This document shows positions 41,944 through 49,805 of a stretch of 61,361 nucleotides of DNA, in pieces. The stretch comes from ZC4RG19 sp036279475. Its GTDB lineage: Bacteria; Actinomycetota; Acidimicrobiia; Acidimicrobiales; VFJN01. Positions within the stretch are counted from its first letter, which is position 1. Each line of letters starts with the position of its first letter. The stretch is from assembly GCA_036279475.1 (NCBI GenBank), contig DASUJB010000063.1, positions 1 to 61,361 on the forward strand, read 5' to 3'. The translations under genes were made by a program, and so were the position numbers. The notes under the pieces are model-generated. The model saw nothing but the letters and a program-made list of their open reading frames with translations, searched no databases and had not been told where the DNA came from.

Positions 41944-41964
41944 ATGCTTGCATACTGTAAGCAT
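41944..41964 (+). promoter_or_regulatory. Inverted repeat operator overlapping the vapB start
   Basis: Two 9-bp arms, ATGCTTGCA and TGTAAGCAT, pair at 8 of 9 positions across a 3-bp centre. The right arm runs into the vapB ATG. Ribbon-helix-helix antitoxins bind such sites, so this is probably the autoregulatory operator of vapBC. Confidence 0.6.
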
Positions 41965-42193
41965 GCCGAACGTGTTGGTCCGTGACATCCCAGAGGAGGT
42001 GCATGCGGCGCTGCAGCGGCATGCGGAGCTGCGAGGGCAGTCCCTCCAGCAGTACCTGGCGACCGAGCTGTCCCGCCTCGCCGAGCGGCCGTCGGTGGAC
42101 GAGCTGTTCGTCCGGATCTCGAAGCGGCGTGGTGGACGGGTCGGCCTCGAAGCCGCTGTTGCCGATCTGGCCGACGAGCGGACGCGACGTTGA
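41963..42193 (+). CDS. vapB: VapB/FitA-like ribbon-helix-helix antitoxin
   Basis: The 76-residue protein starts with a ribbon-helix-helix DNA-binding unit: MPNVLVRDIPEEVHAALQRH and LRGQSLQQYLATELSRLAE. The C-terminal part (about 45-76) would wrap around and neutralise the toxin. It ends in a TTGA junction, the toxin TTG start overlapping the antitoxin stop. Base composition is visibly less GC-rich than in neighbouring genes, consistent with acquisition by transfer. Confidence 0.88.
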   Translation: MPNVLVRDIPEEVHAALQRHAELRGQSLQQYLATELSRLAERPSVDELFVRISKRRGGRVGLEAAVADLADERTRR

Positions 42194-42600
42194 TCGTCGT
42201 CGACGCGTCGGTGCTGGCCAACGCCATTGGTGACGACGAGACTGACGGCCGAGTCGCGCGAGACCGCCTCGCGCGCGAGGGTGACCTTTTCGCGCCGGAC
42301 CTGGTCGACGTTGAGACGGTCGCGGTCCTGCGGCGACGCTGGCTCGCAGGCGAGGTCACGGCGCGGCGGTTCTCGACTGCCATCGGCGATCTCGAGGACC
42401 TCGCGCTCTCGAGGTTTCCCACCCTTCCGCTGATGCGACGTGCCTACGAGCTCCGCGCCAACGTGACTGCATATGACGCGGCCTATGTCGCGCTGGCGGA
42501 GCAGCTCGACTGCCCTCTGGTCACTGCCGACGCTCGCCTGGCCGGCACTCCCGGACTGCGGTGCGCGGTCGACGTCATCACAGCGCAGGAAGCGAGGTAG
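42190..42600 (+). CDS. vapC: VapC-type PIN-domain toxin
   Basis: The 136-residue PIN-domain ribonuclease has its metal-binding acids in place: Asp5 (VVDASVLAN), Glu42 (DVETVAVL), Asp96 (AYDAAYVALAE) and Asp114 (LVTADARLAG). VapC toxins cleave RNA, often tRNA, when the antitoxin is lost. It starts at TTG, overlapping the vapB stop by 4 bp, so translation of toxin depends on antitoxin translation. No inactivating change is visible. Confidence 0.9.
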   Translation: MIVVDASVLANAIGDDETDGRVARDRLAREGDLFAPDLVDVETVAVLRRRWLAGEVTARRFSTAIGDLEDLALSRFPTLPLMRRAYELRANVTAYDAAYVALAEQLDCPLVTADARLAGTPGLRCAVDVITAQEAR

Positions 42601-42635
42601 CCCGCCGCCTCGCCGTGTTTCGGAGAATTGGACGT

Positions 42636-42690
42636 GAGACGAACGTGTGGAGGTTCCAGCTCAGGGCGTAGCCCGGGCTACAAGCTCTGC
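42636..42690 (+). repeat. Direct repeat copy B (GNAT 3' end remnant)
   Basis: It repeats the end of the GNAT gene, encoding ETNVWRFQLRA and a stop, without the rest of the gene. It lies 36 bp after vapC, so the toxin-antitoxin module sits between the two copies, 815 bp apart. Confidence 0.85.
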
Positions 42691-42972
42691 GCCACCCGCG
42701 AGCGACTTCGGCGGCACGGTCGGCGTGGTCGGTGGTCCTCTTCACCGACGACGCCCAGAGGCCTCGGCCGGGCGTGTGGCGGGGTCGACGAGCCGGTGAC
42801 GAGGGAGAGGTAGGGCACGCCCGGCAGGCGACGCTGCGCTCGGCCCAACCGGGTGGGGGAGCGCGGCGTGCATCATGTGACCGGTGCCATGGTCTGGGGC
42901 CAGCCCGCGGGGATGTCCGAGCCGGCGAGCTCGAGGACCGCGAAGCGGCTCCCGCCAGATCGCAGCGGCCCC

Positions 42973-42999
42973 TGTCACGATCCGAGGGGCTGCATCGTC
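42973..42999 (+). promoter_or_regulatory. ECF41-type promoter
   Basis: TGTCACG (42973-42979) and CGTC (42996-42999) are separated by exactly 16 bp. As I recall it, ECF41 sigma factors recognise TGTCACA-N16-CGTC. The start codon of the oxidoreductase remnant follows 8 bp later, so this would be a leaderless ECF41 target, matching the ECF41 remnant downstream. Confidence 0.6.
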
Positions 43000-43007
43000 G
43001 ACCCACC

Positions 43008-44038
43008 ATGACGACGACATCGGATGTGATCGTGGTGGGCGCGGGCCTGGCCGGCCAGACCGCGGGCGCGACGGCGGCCGCGGGCGGCGCCCGCACCTCG
43101 GTGCTGGAGACGGCCAGGCCAGGAGGCCGCGCCCGCACGGCCGAGCGGGCCGGGGCCGTGCTCAACCACGGGCCCCACGCCCTCTACCGCGGCGGCGAGG
43201 CGTTGCCGATCCTGCGCCGCCTGGGCGTGGCGCCGCGCGGCGTCAAGCCGCCGCTGTCGAGGTATTGGCTCCGCCTCGGCGGCCAGCCGCACCAGATGCC
43301 GTCGGGCTTGCCGTCGCTGCTGGCCACCGGGGCGCTGGGCGTGCGCAGCAAGGCCCAGCTCTCGAAGGTGCTGGGCTCGTTGCCCCTCACCGACCCGACC
43401 TCGGTGGCCGGCGTGTCGGTGGACGACTGGGTGGCCGGCAAGGACCTTCGGCCCGATGCCGAGCAGGTGCTCCGGGCCCTCGTGCCGATCGGCACCTATG
43501 CCGACGACACCTCGACGATGAGCGCCGATGCCGCGGTCCTGCAGCTCCGGCGAGACCACCGCGGCGCGAGCGGTGGTCGTCGCCGCCGGCGAGCCGGCGG
43601 CGGCCGCCGGGCTGCTCGGCACCTCCGGCTGGGGAGACCTGGGTGGTCCGGTCACCGCGGCGTGCCTCGATCTCGTCGTCCGCAGGCGGCCGACGCCCGG
43701 CTACGTCCTCAGCGGCGACGAGCCCCTCTACGCCTCACGCAGTCGCCCCCGGCCCGCCAGGCTCCCGACGGGGTGCGGCGTGGTCGCGGTGATCCGCTAC
43801 GGGGCGACCTCGGCCGCCGAGGATCGGCCCCTCCTCGAGGGGGTGGGCCCGGTTGGCGGGCGTCACCGACGACGACGTGGTCGAGCGCCGCTTCCCCGCC
43901 CGGCTCTCGGTGGCGGCCACGGCATCCCTGGCCCGCCTCGGCGGGCTGCAGGTCAGGCCCTCGGTCGAGGCCGCCGGGATCCCGGGAGCGTTCCTCACCG
44001 GAGACTGGGTGGGGGCGGAGGGGATGCTCGCCGACGCC
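43008..44038 (+). pseudogene. Decayed FAD-dependent oxidoreductase (phytoene-desaturase-like)
   Basis: Three pieces of one flavoprotein lie in three frames. Piece 1 (43008 to about 43555) has SDVIVVGAGLAGQTAGATAA, PGGRARTAE and NHGPHALYRGGEALPIL. Piece 2 (about 43560-43840) has AARAVVVAAGEPAAAAGLL and GCGVVAVIRYGATSAAEDRP. The step between them loses an estimated 70-100 residues. Piece 3 (about 43843-44038) has LAGVTDDDVVERRF and AGIPGAFLTGDWVGAEGMLADA; it is reached by one extra G in the run at 43839-43843. The C-terminus is missing and the frame runs straight into a sigma-factor remnant. The gene is broken. Confidence 0.85.
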
Positions 44039-44826
44039 GAGGACGTGGTCCAGGAGGCCTGGTTGCGATGGAGCCGGGTCGACCGGGCGTCGGTGCGGTC
44101 ACCCGACGCGTGGCTCACCACCGCCACCACCCGCCTGGCCTCGACCGGCCTCACTTCGGCGACGCGCCGGCGGGAGATCTACCCGGGACCGTGGCTGCCC
44201 GAGCCCGTGATCACGGCACGAGGGCCGGACGACTCCGCCGAGCTCGCCGACTCCCTGACGCTCGGATGCCTCACCCTCCTCGACCGGCTCGGACCGGTCG
44301 AGCGGGCCGTCTTCCTGCTGTCGGACGTGTTCGGCGTGCCGTTCGTCGACGTCGCCGCGGCGGTCGGCAAGAGCGAGGTGGCCTGCCGCCAGATCGCCAG
44401 CCGCAGCCGGCGGCGGCTGCAGGGGGCGCACTGGCGTCGGCCGACCGCGTCGGAGCGCAGCCTGGTCGACGAGGCCATCGTGGCCATGGCCCTGGGCGAC
44501 GTGGACGGCCTGCTCACCGCCTCAGGCCCGAGGTCGTGTGCCTCACCGACGGTGGCCCCACCCGCCGTGCGGCCCGGCGCCCCGTGGTCGGTTCGGCCAA
44601 GGTGGCCCGCTTCCTCGTCAACGTCACCAGGAAGGTCTACGGGACGGCGACCGCCCGGCCGGTCACCGTCAACGGCGACCCTGGTGCCGTGGTGTCCCTC
44701 GACGGCGCCATCGACAGCGTCATCGCCTGCGAGGTCGATCCGGAAGGCCATCGGGTGTCGGCCATCTGGGTCGTCTGCGCCCCGGAGAAGCTCGACCTGG
44801 TGCTGGACCCTCCTCGCGTCCGCTGA
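44039..44826 (+). pseudogene. Decayed ECF41-type sigma factor (SigJ-like)
   Basis: From EDVVQEAWLRWS the frame encodes sigma region 2 without its first ~25 residues, then the ECF41 hallmark YPGPWLPEPV, region 4 (ERAVFLLSDVFGVPFVDVAA, SEVACRQIASRSRRRL), and, after a one-base loss near 44519-44522, the SnoaL-like regulatory tail (VVCLTDGGPTRRAARRPVVG, KVARFLVNV). ECF41 factors usually sit beside the oxidoreductase they control, and here the two are joined by a deletion in which a shared A-D-A codon run is the likely crossover. Missing N-terminus plus frameshift make it inactive. Confidence 0.85.
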
Positions 44827-45006
44827 CGCTCCGCGCCCCGGGGGCGCAGGTGCCATGGCCGCCGACCTCGATGGCGGCGGAGGTCCGCACGGGTCGTCGG
44901 CGGCCTCGACGAGGGGGACCGGTGGCACCGTCGGAACGTTCCTGCTCACCTGCCCCGCCAAACGGGGCGACACCGGCGTCTGGAGGTTCGAGCCGAGCCG
45001 CCAACA

Positions 45007-45020
45007 ACCATGAGCATGGT
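45007..45020. promoter_or_regulatory. Inverted repeat upstream of the hsp20 promoter
   Basis: ACCATG and CATGGT pair perfectly across 2 bp, with imperfect extension of the arms on both sides. It ends 1 bp before the -35 hexamer and is a candidate operator. It does not match CIRCE or HAIR. Confidence 0.4.
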
Positions 45021-45021
45021 G

Positions 45022-45050
45022 TTGTCAACTTTCCTGCATCGGTCCATAAT
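45022..45050 (+). promoter_or_regulatory. Sigma-70-type promoter of hsp20-1
   Basis: TTGTCA (45022-45027) and CATAAT (45045-45050) are 17 bp apart. The implied transcript has a leader of about 50 nt with a strong ribosome site, unlike the leaderless genes elsewhere in the window. Confidence 0.6.
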
Positions 45051-45107
45051 GACCCCAGCGGGAGATCTCGGACCCGCCAGAGCGAAACCCCGAAGGAGGT
45101 GCGGTCC

Positions 45108-45548
45108 ATGTTGATGCGAACCGACCCGTTCCGCGAGCTCGACCGCTTCACCCAGCAGGTCCTCGGCACGTGGTCGCAGCCCGTCGCCATGCCGATGGAC
45201 GCCTACAGGGAAGGCGACCGCTTCGTCATCCACTTCGACCTGCCGGGCGTGGAGCCCTCGTCGGTCGACCTCACGGTCGAGCAGAACGTGCTCTCCGTGA
45301 CCGCCGAGCGGCAGTGGCAGCCGAAGGAGGACCAGCAGGTGGTGGCGTCCGAGCGCCCGCAGGGCACCTTCCGCCGCCAGCTCCTCCTCGGGGACGACCT
45401 CGACCTCGACCGGGTCGAGGCCAGCTACGAGGCGGGGGTCCTCACCGTGACGATCCCGGTCTCCGAGGATGCGAAGCCCCGCAAGGTCGAGGTCTCGACC
45501 GGCGGTGGCAGTGCCACGGCGCTCCGGGCTGGCTCGACTCAGGGCTGA
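45108..45548 (+). CDS. Hsp20/alpha-crystallin small heat-shock protein (copy 1)
   Basis: The 146-residue ATP-independent holdase has an N-terminal arm (DPFRELDRFTQQVLG), an alpha-crystallin domain (about 30-125: MDAYREGDRFVIHFDLPGVE, VDLTVEQNVLSVTAER, GTFRRQLLLGDDLDLDRVEA, YEAGVLTVTIPV) and a short tail without a clear I-x-I motif. AAGGAGGT 7 nt before the ATG is an almost perfect ribosome site. A second hsp20 gene follows 89 bp later. Confidence 0.93.
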   Translation: MLMRTDPFRELDRFTQQVLGTWSQPVAMPMDAYREGDRFVIHFDLPGVEPSSVDLTVEQNVLSVTAERQWQPKEDQQVVASERPQGTFRRQLLLGDDLDLDRVEASYEAGVLTVTIPVSEDAKPRKVEVSTGGGSATALRAGSTQG

Positions 45549-45637
45549 GCCAGCCCCCGGCGCACCCGGCGAGAGCCCGTCGCCGGGCCGCGGGCACGTC
45601 CCGACAACCCGCTGCGAACGGAGGAAGCGAGGTTCCC

Positions 45638-46093
45638 ATGGCACTGCCCATCCGCCACACCGCCGACGATCGTGCCGAGGTGGACCGCTGGGATCCCTTC
45701 GACGAGCTGGAGCGCCTCAACCGCCAGCTCGCCAGCTACCTGGGCTCCTGGCCTCCGCTGGCCGGACCTGGCGGCGGCTTCCGGCCGCTGGCCGACGTCG
45801 AGGAGGCCGATGACGCCTACGTCGTCGAGGTCGAGCTGCCCGGCGTGAAGCGGGACGACGTCGACATCCAGGTCACCGGCCGCCGCGTCACCGTGCACGG
45901 CGAGCGCAAGGAGAAGGAGCGAGCCGGAATCCTGCGACGGCGGGAGCGCACCGTGGGCCGCTTCGACTACGAGTTGACCCTGCCCGGTGAGATCGACGAG
46001 GAGGGCGTCGAGGCCGACCTCGACGAAGGGGTGCTGACCCTCAGGTTGCCCAAGCCGGCGCACGACCGGCCCCGCCGCATCCCCATCCGGTGA
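45638..46093 (+). CDS. Hsp20/alpha-crystallin small heat-shock protein (copy 2)
   Basis: The 151-residue protein has WDPFDELERLNRQLASYLGS as its arm, an alpha-crystallin domain (LADVEEADDAYVVEVELPGV, DIQVTGRRVTVHGERKEKER, GRFDYELTLPGEIDEEGVEA, DEGVLTLRLPKP) and the terminal IPI motif that docks on neighbouring subunits. It is only distantly similar to copy 1, so the pair is not a recent duplication. GGAGGAAGCGAGG lies upstream of the ATG. Confidence 0.93.
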   Translation: MALPIRHTADDRAEVDRWDPFDELERLNRQLASYLGSWPPLAGPGGGFRPLADVEEADDAYVVEVELPGVKRDDVDIQVTGRRVTVHGERKEKERAGILRRRERTVGRFDYELTLPGEIDEEGVEADLDEGVLTLRLPKPAHDRPRRIPIR

Positions 46094-46229
46094 CGGGCCG
46101 GGGGTCGGCGGTGAGGTGGCCGGCGGGTCCGGTCGTGGCCCGGGCCCGTCGCCCGCCCCCTCCCTGCCCCCGGGGGCGCGCCGGCGCCGCGCGAGCCGCT
46201 GCGCCGGCTCCGTGGAGAACACTGGGGGC

Positions 46230-46587
46230 GTGCTCGTCCACCTCATCGCCGACTACGGATTCGGGGACCTGGCCTTCGCCGAGGTCGTCCAGCGCCTGTC
46301 GTCCCTGGTGCCGACGGCTACGGGAACCTCAAGACGACCTGGCACCACGCCCCGGTGCCGCCGGGCGGGCGGGTGCGGGTCACGATCGGGGACGCCGACG
46401 CCGTGGCCACCGTGGGCGACGGCACCTTCGCCGTGCCCCACGGGGAGATGTCCTTCGCCCCGGCAGCAGTGGCTGGGACGCCGGCCACGGTCACCTGCCC
46501 TTCTACGAGCTGCTGCTACGTGGGAGCGCGGCCCGGAGCCTGGGCTCACCGGCCGCCGGCGCCGCCGTCGACGTCGTCCCGCTGTGA
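46230..46587 (+). pseudogene. Remnant of SAM hydrolase (DUF62 / SAM hydroxide adenosyltransferase)
   Basis: The first 28 codons encode LVHLIADYGFGDLAFAEVVQ, the start of a DUF62 protein. The sequence then jumps to the C-terminal domain in another frame (ADGYGNLKTTWHHAPVPPGG, VATVGDGTFAVPHGEMSFAP), and a missing base near 46461-46463 shifts it again to SSGWDAGHGHLPFYELLLRG before the stop. Full-length relatives have about 250 residues, so most of the catalytic domain is gone. DUF62 enzymes hydrolyse S-adenosylmethionine to adenosine and methionine. The end overlaps the convergent EEP gene by about 40 bp. Confidence 0.75.
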
Positions 46588-47367
46588 CGCGGGGGCGGCC
46601 GAGGCGACACGGGGCCACAGCTCGAGCTCGGCCACCACGGGTCGGTGGTCGGAGGCCACCGTGGCGACCACCTCGACGGCGACCGGCCTGACCGGGCCCC
46701 CGGCCAGCACGTAGTCGATGCGGGCGGCGGGCCGCCCCGACCGGAAGGTGGGCCCGTCACCTCGCCCCACGGCCGTCCAGGCGTCGACGAGGGTCTGCGT
46801 CAGCACGCGGAGCTCGGGGCTGTCGGGTCGGGCGTTGAGGTCGCCGAGCAGGATGGTCGGTGGCGGGAGCGGACCGACCGGGCCCGGGCCGTCGCCTGCC
46901 AGCAGCGCGGCCAGGTGCGTGGCCTGGGCCCGGCGGGCGCCCCCGTCGCGGTTCTCGAGGTGGGTGACGGCACAGCGGACGTCACCCCCCGTGGCCGCGA
47001 CCACGGCGTCGACGACCCCGCGGGGCTCGTGACCGCCTCCCGGCAGGCGCCGTGCCGCCCAGCCTCGCACCGGCAGCGCCGTCAGCAGCGCGTTGCCGTA
47101 GCGGCGGCGAGGGGCGGCGGGACCGGACCCCGGGAGCGCGGGCCGGTCGACGGTGGCGCCGTGCAGCACCTGCAGGCCCAGCCGGCGCCCGAGCCACGCC
47201 GCCTGGTCGACCCACCCGCTGCGGGCCGACATCGTGCGGTCGACCTCCTGCAGGCCCACGAGGTCCGCACCCGTGGCCGTGATGACCTCGGCCGTCCGCC
47301 CCAGGTCCAGGCGCCCGTCGAGGCCGACCCCGTGGTGGATGTTGAAGGTCGCCACCCGGAGCCGCAC
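46546..47367 (-). CDS. Endonuclease/exonuclease/phosphatase (EEP) family protein
   Basis: The 273-residue protein has the EEP fold: VATFNIHHGVGLDGRLDLGR, DLVGLQEVDRT (catalytic Glu), RRYGNALLTALPVRG, TILLGDLNARPDSPEL (Asp-x-Asn), ARIDYVLAGG and VASDHRPVVAELEL (Asp-His). The family includes DNA/RNA phosphodiesterases and sphingomyelinase-like enzymes; no signal peptide or other hint fixes the substrate. It starts at GTG with TAGACA 6 nt upstream. Confidence 0.87.
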   Translation of the reverse strand: MRLRVATFNIHHGVGLDGRLDLGRTAEVITATGADLVGLQEVDRTMSARSGWVDQAAWLGRRLGLQVLHGATVDRPALPGSGPAAPRRRYGNALLTALPVRGWAARRLPGGGHEPRGVVDAVVAATGGDVRCAVTHLENRDGGARRAQATHLAALLAGDGPGPVGPLPPPTILLGDLNARPDSPELRVLTQTLVDAWTAVGRGDGPTFRSGRPAARIDYVLAGGPVRPVAVEVVATVASDHRPVVAELELWPRVASAAPASQRDDVDGGAGGR

Positions 47368-47488
47368 CGCTCCTGTCTACCCGGCTCCCGCCGGGGGGGT
47401 GGCGCATGGGACGGGGGGCGCCGGGTAGGTTCTCCGGGACCACCAGCCGGCCCGTCCCCCTCCCGGGACGCCGGAGAGGGGGACGGCC

Positions 47489-48769
47489 ATGCAGACCAGC
47501 ACCGCGACCATGGCGGCCGGCACCGATCTGCGATCCCGCTACCGAGACGTGCGCGCCTTCACCGAGGTGCTGGCGGCGCCGCTGTCGCCCGAGGACCAGA
47601 CGGTGCAGACGATGCCGGACGTCAGCCCGACGAAGTGGCACCGAGCCCACACCACCTGGTTCTTCGAGACGTTCGTGCTGGGCCCCCACGCCCCCGCCCA
47701 CCGGCCGGTCGAGCCCGCCTACGGGTTCCTGTTCAACTCCTACTACGAGGCGGTCGGTCCCCGGCACGCCCGTCCCCAGCGGGGCTTCCTGACCCGGCCG
47801 GGGGTGGCGGAGATCTCCGCGTACCGGTCGGCGGTGGACGAGGCCATGGACGACCTGCTCGCCGCGGAGCCCGCTCCGGCGGTGGCCGACGTGGTGGAGC
47901 TGGGCCTGCACCACGAGCAGCAGCACCAGGAGCTGCTCCTGATGGACGTCAAGCACGTCCTCTCCTGCAACCCGCTGCGCCCGGCGTACGTCGACGCCGT
48001 CGCGCCCCCCGGGGCCGGCGCCGTCCCGCCGGATGGCGCCTCGCTCGACCGGTCGGCACCGCCGGGGTGGATCCGACACCCCGGCGGTGTGGTGACCGTC
48101 GGCCACGACGGGGACGGCTTCGCCTTCGACAATGAGGCTCCCTGCCACGCCCAGCTGCTGGCACCGTTCGCGGTGCGGTCCTCGCTGGTGACCGCCGGCG
48201 ACTGGCTCGCCTTCATGGCCGACGGCGGCTACCGCGAGCCCGGACCGTGGATGTCCGACGGCTGGGCCACGGTGCAGGACCGAGGATGGTGCGCTCCCGC
48301 CTACTGGACGCGGGACGACGACGGTTGGGTGGTGCACACGCTCAGGGGCACCGTCCCGGTCGATCCCACGGTGCCCGTGGCCCACGTGAGCTGGTACGAG
48401 GCCGATGCCTTCGCCCGGTGGGCGGGGTGCCGGCTGCCCACGGAGCACGAGTGGGAGGCCGTGGCGACCGGCCGCCCGGTCGCGGCGCTCGGCGTCGACG
48501 AGTTCGCCCTCCACCCCCGGGCCGGGGGCGAGGGGTGGTGCGACGAGGTGTGGCAGTGGACGGCCAGCGCCTACGCCCCCTATCCGGGCTTCCGGCCGGC
48601 GCCCGGCGCCATCGGCGAGTACAACGGCAAGTTCATGGTCAACCAGCAGGTGCTGCGCGGGGGTGCCTGCGTCACGCCCGCCGGCCACACCCGTACCACC
48701 TACCGCAACTTCTTCCCGCCGGCAGCGCGGTGGGCCTTCGGCGGTGTGCGCCTGGCGGTCGACGCGTGA
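47489..48769 (+). CDS. egtB: Ergothioneine biosynthesis protein EgtB (sulfoxide synthase)
   Basis: The 426-residue non-heme iron enzyme joins hercynine to a thiol (gamma-Glu-Cys or Cys) with O2. The N-terminal DinB-like domain provides the iron-binding His residues in TKWHRAHTTWFFE and LGLHHEQQHQELLLMD. The C-terminal formylglycine-generating-enzyme-like domain has VAHVSWYEADAFARWAGCRL, PTEHEWEAVATG, VWQWTASAYAPYPGF and RTTYRNFFPP. The stop overlaps the egtD GTG (GTGA). egtA, egtC and egtE are not adjacent. Confidence 0.95.
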   Translation: MQTSTATMAAGTDLRSRYRDVRAFTEVLAAPLSPEDQTVQTMPDVSPTKWHRAHTTWFFETFVLGPHAPAHRPVEPAYGFLFNSYYEAVGPRHARPQRGFLTRPGVAEISAYRSAVDEAMDDLLAAEPAPAVADVVELGLHHEQQHQELLLMDVKHVLSCNPLRPAYVDAVAPPGAGAVPPDGASLDRSAPPGWIRHPGGVVTVGHDGDGFAFDNEAPCHAQLLAPFAVRSSLVTAGDWLAFMADGGYREPGPWMSDGWATVQDRGWCAPAYWTRDDDGWVVHTLRGTVPVDPTVPVAHVSWYEADAFARWAGCRLPTEHEWEAVATGRPVAALGVDEFALHPRAGGEGWCDEVWQWTASAYAPYPGFRPAPGAIGEYNGKFMVNQQVLRGGACVTPAGHTRTTYRNFFPPAARWAFGGVRLAVDA

Positions 48770-49803
48770 GCGGCGGGCCGGACCTCCCGGGCGGCGCCGA
48801 GCCGGGACGGGTCACCGTCGACGTGTGCCTGACGCCCGAGGACCTCCAGGCCGCGCTGCGGCGCGACGCCCGGCGTGGCCTGACGTCGGTCCCCAAGGCG
48901 ATGCCTCCCGTGTGGTTCTACGACGACCGGGGGTGCGAGCTGTACGAGCAGATCACCCGCACGCCGGAGTACTACCCGTTCCGCACCGAGCGTGCCCTGC
49001 TCCAGGCGGCGGGACCGGCCATCGCCGCCATCTCGGCGGCGTCGGTGCTCGTGGAGCTGGGCTCGGGGACCTCGGAGAAGACCCGGCTGCTCCTCGGGGC
49101 CATGGCCGCCGGTCCCGCCGGCCTCGGCGGCTACGTGCCGATGGACGTGGCCGAGCCCACGCTGCGGGCGGCGGCCGGGTCGGTCGCCGCCGAGCTGGGC
49201 GTGGACGTGCACGCCGTCGTCGGCGACTTCCGGGAGCACCTCGACCGGCTGCCGGCCCCGGCAGCGCCCCGGCGCCTGGTGGCCTTCCTGGGCAGCACGG
49301 TCGGCAACCTGCTCCCGGCCGAGCGTGCCCGGTTCCTGGCCGACGTCGCCGCCCTCCTCGGTCCCGACGACGCCTTCCTGCTGGCCACGGACCTGGTGAA
49401 GCCGGTCGAGCGGCTGATCGCCGCCTACGACGACGCCGGCGGGGTCACCGCCGCCTTCGACCGCAACCTGCTGTCCGTGCTCAACCGCGAGCTCGGCGCC
49501 GACTTCGAGGTCCACCGCTTCGCCCACCGTGCCGTGTGGGACGCCGACAACCGCTGGATCGAGATGCGGTTGGTCGCCACCGAGGCGATGACCGTGAAGG
49601 TTCCCGAGCTCGACCTGGTGGTCGACTTCGCGGCCGGCGAGGAGGTGCGCACGGAGGTCAGCGCCAAGTTCACGCCCGAGGGCACCACCCGCGAGCTGGG
49701 GCACGCCGGCCTGGCGGTGGCGGCCACCTGGACCGACCCGGCCGGCGACTACCTCCTCACCCTGGCCCGCCGGGGCGGGGCCGGACCACCCGGAGGGGGC
49801 TGA
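48766..49803 (+). CDS. egtD: L-histidine N(alpha)-methyltransferase EgtD
   Basis: The 345-residue enzyme makes hercynine from histidine with three SAM. It has SVPKAMPPVWFYDDRGCELY, YYPFRTERALL, the SAM site VLVELGSGTSEKTRLLL, YVPMDVAEPTL, LVAFLGSTVGNLLP, and NRELGADFEVHRFAH. It is about 20 residues longer at the N-terminus than the mycobacterial enzyme. It is coupled to egtB by a 4-bp overlap and followed 2 bp later by the PrmA-like gene. Confidence 0.95.
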   Translation: MSGGPDLPGGAEPGRVTVDVCLTPEDLQAALRRDARRGLTSVPKAMPPVWFYDDRGCELYEQITRTPEYYPFRTERALLQAAGPAIAAISAASVLVELGSGTSEKTRLLLGAMAAGPAGLGGYVPMDVAEPTLRAAAGSVAAELGVDVHAVVGDFREHLDRLPAPAAPRRLVAFLGSTVGNLLPAERARFLADVAALLGPDDAFLLATDLVKPVERLIAAYDDAGGVTAAFDRNLLSVLNRELGADFEVHRFAHRAVWDADNRWIEMRLVATEAMTVKVPELDLVVDFAAGEEVRTEVSAKFTPEGTTRELGHAGLAVAATWTDPAGDYLLTLARRGGAGPPGGG

Positions 49804-49805
49804 GC

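Larger units (their letters stand above)
42601..43007. other. 407-bp gap without an intact gene
   Basis: The stretch begins with a lower-GC segment after vapC, then repeat copy B, then about 280 bp with no reading frame that looks coding on either strand. It ends with an ECF41-type promoter directly before the oxidoreductase remnant. It looks like the scar of an insertion or of a lost gene. Confidence 0.6.

Noticed and set aside
42601..43007. A small gene between vapC and the oxidoreductase remnant
   Set aside because: Neither strand has a frame with normal codon bias, a start signal and a recognisable motif.
43839..43843. Programmed frameshift at the G-run of the oxidoreductase remnant
   Set aside because: There is no slippery heptamer and no stimulator that I can see, and the gene also has an internal deletion and lacks its C-terminus, so decay is simpler.
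44970..45000. Possible third copy of the GNAT-end repeat (TCTGGAGGTTCGAG)
   Set aside because: Similarity is limited to about 14 bases and the rest does not align.
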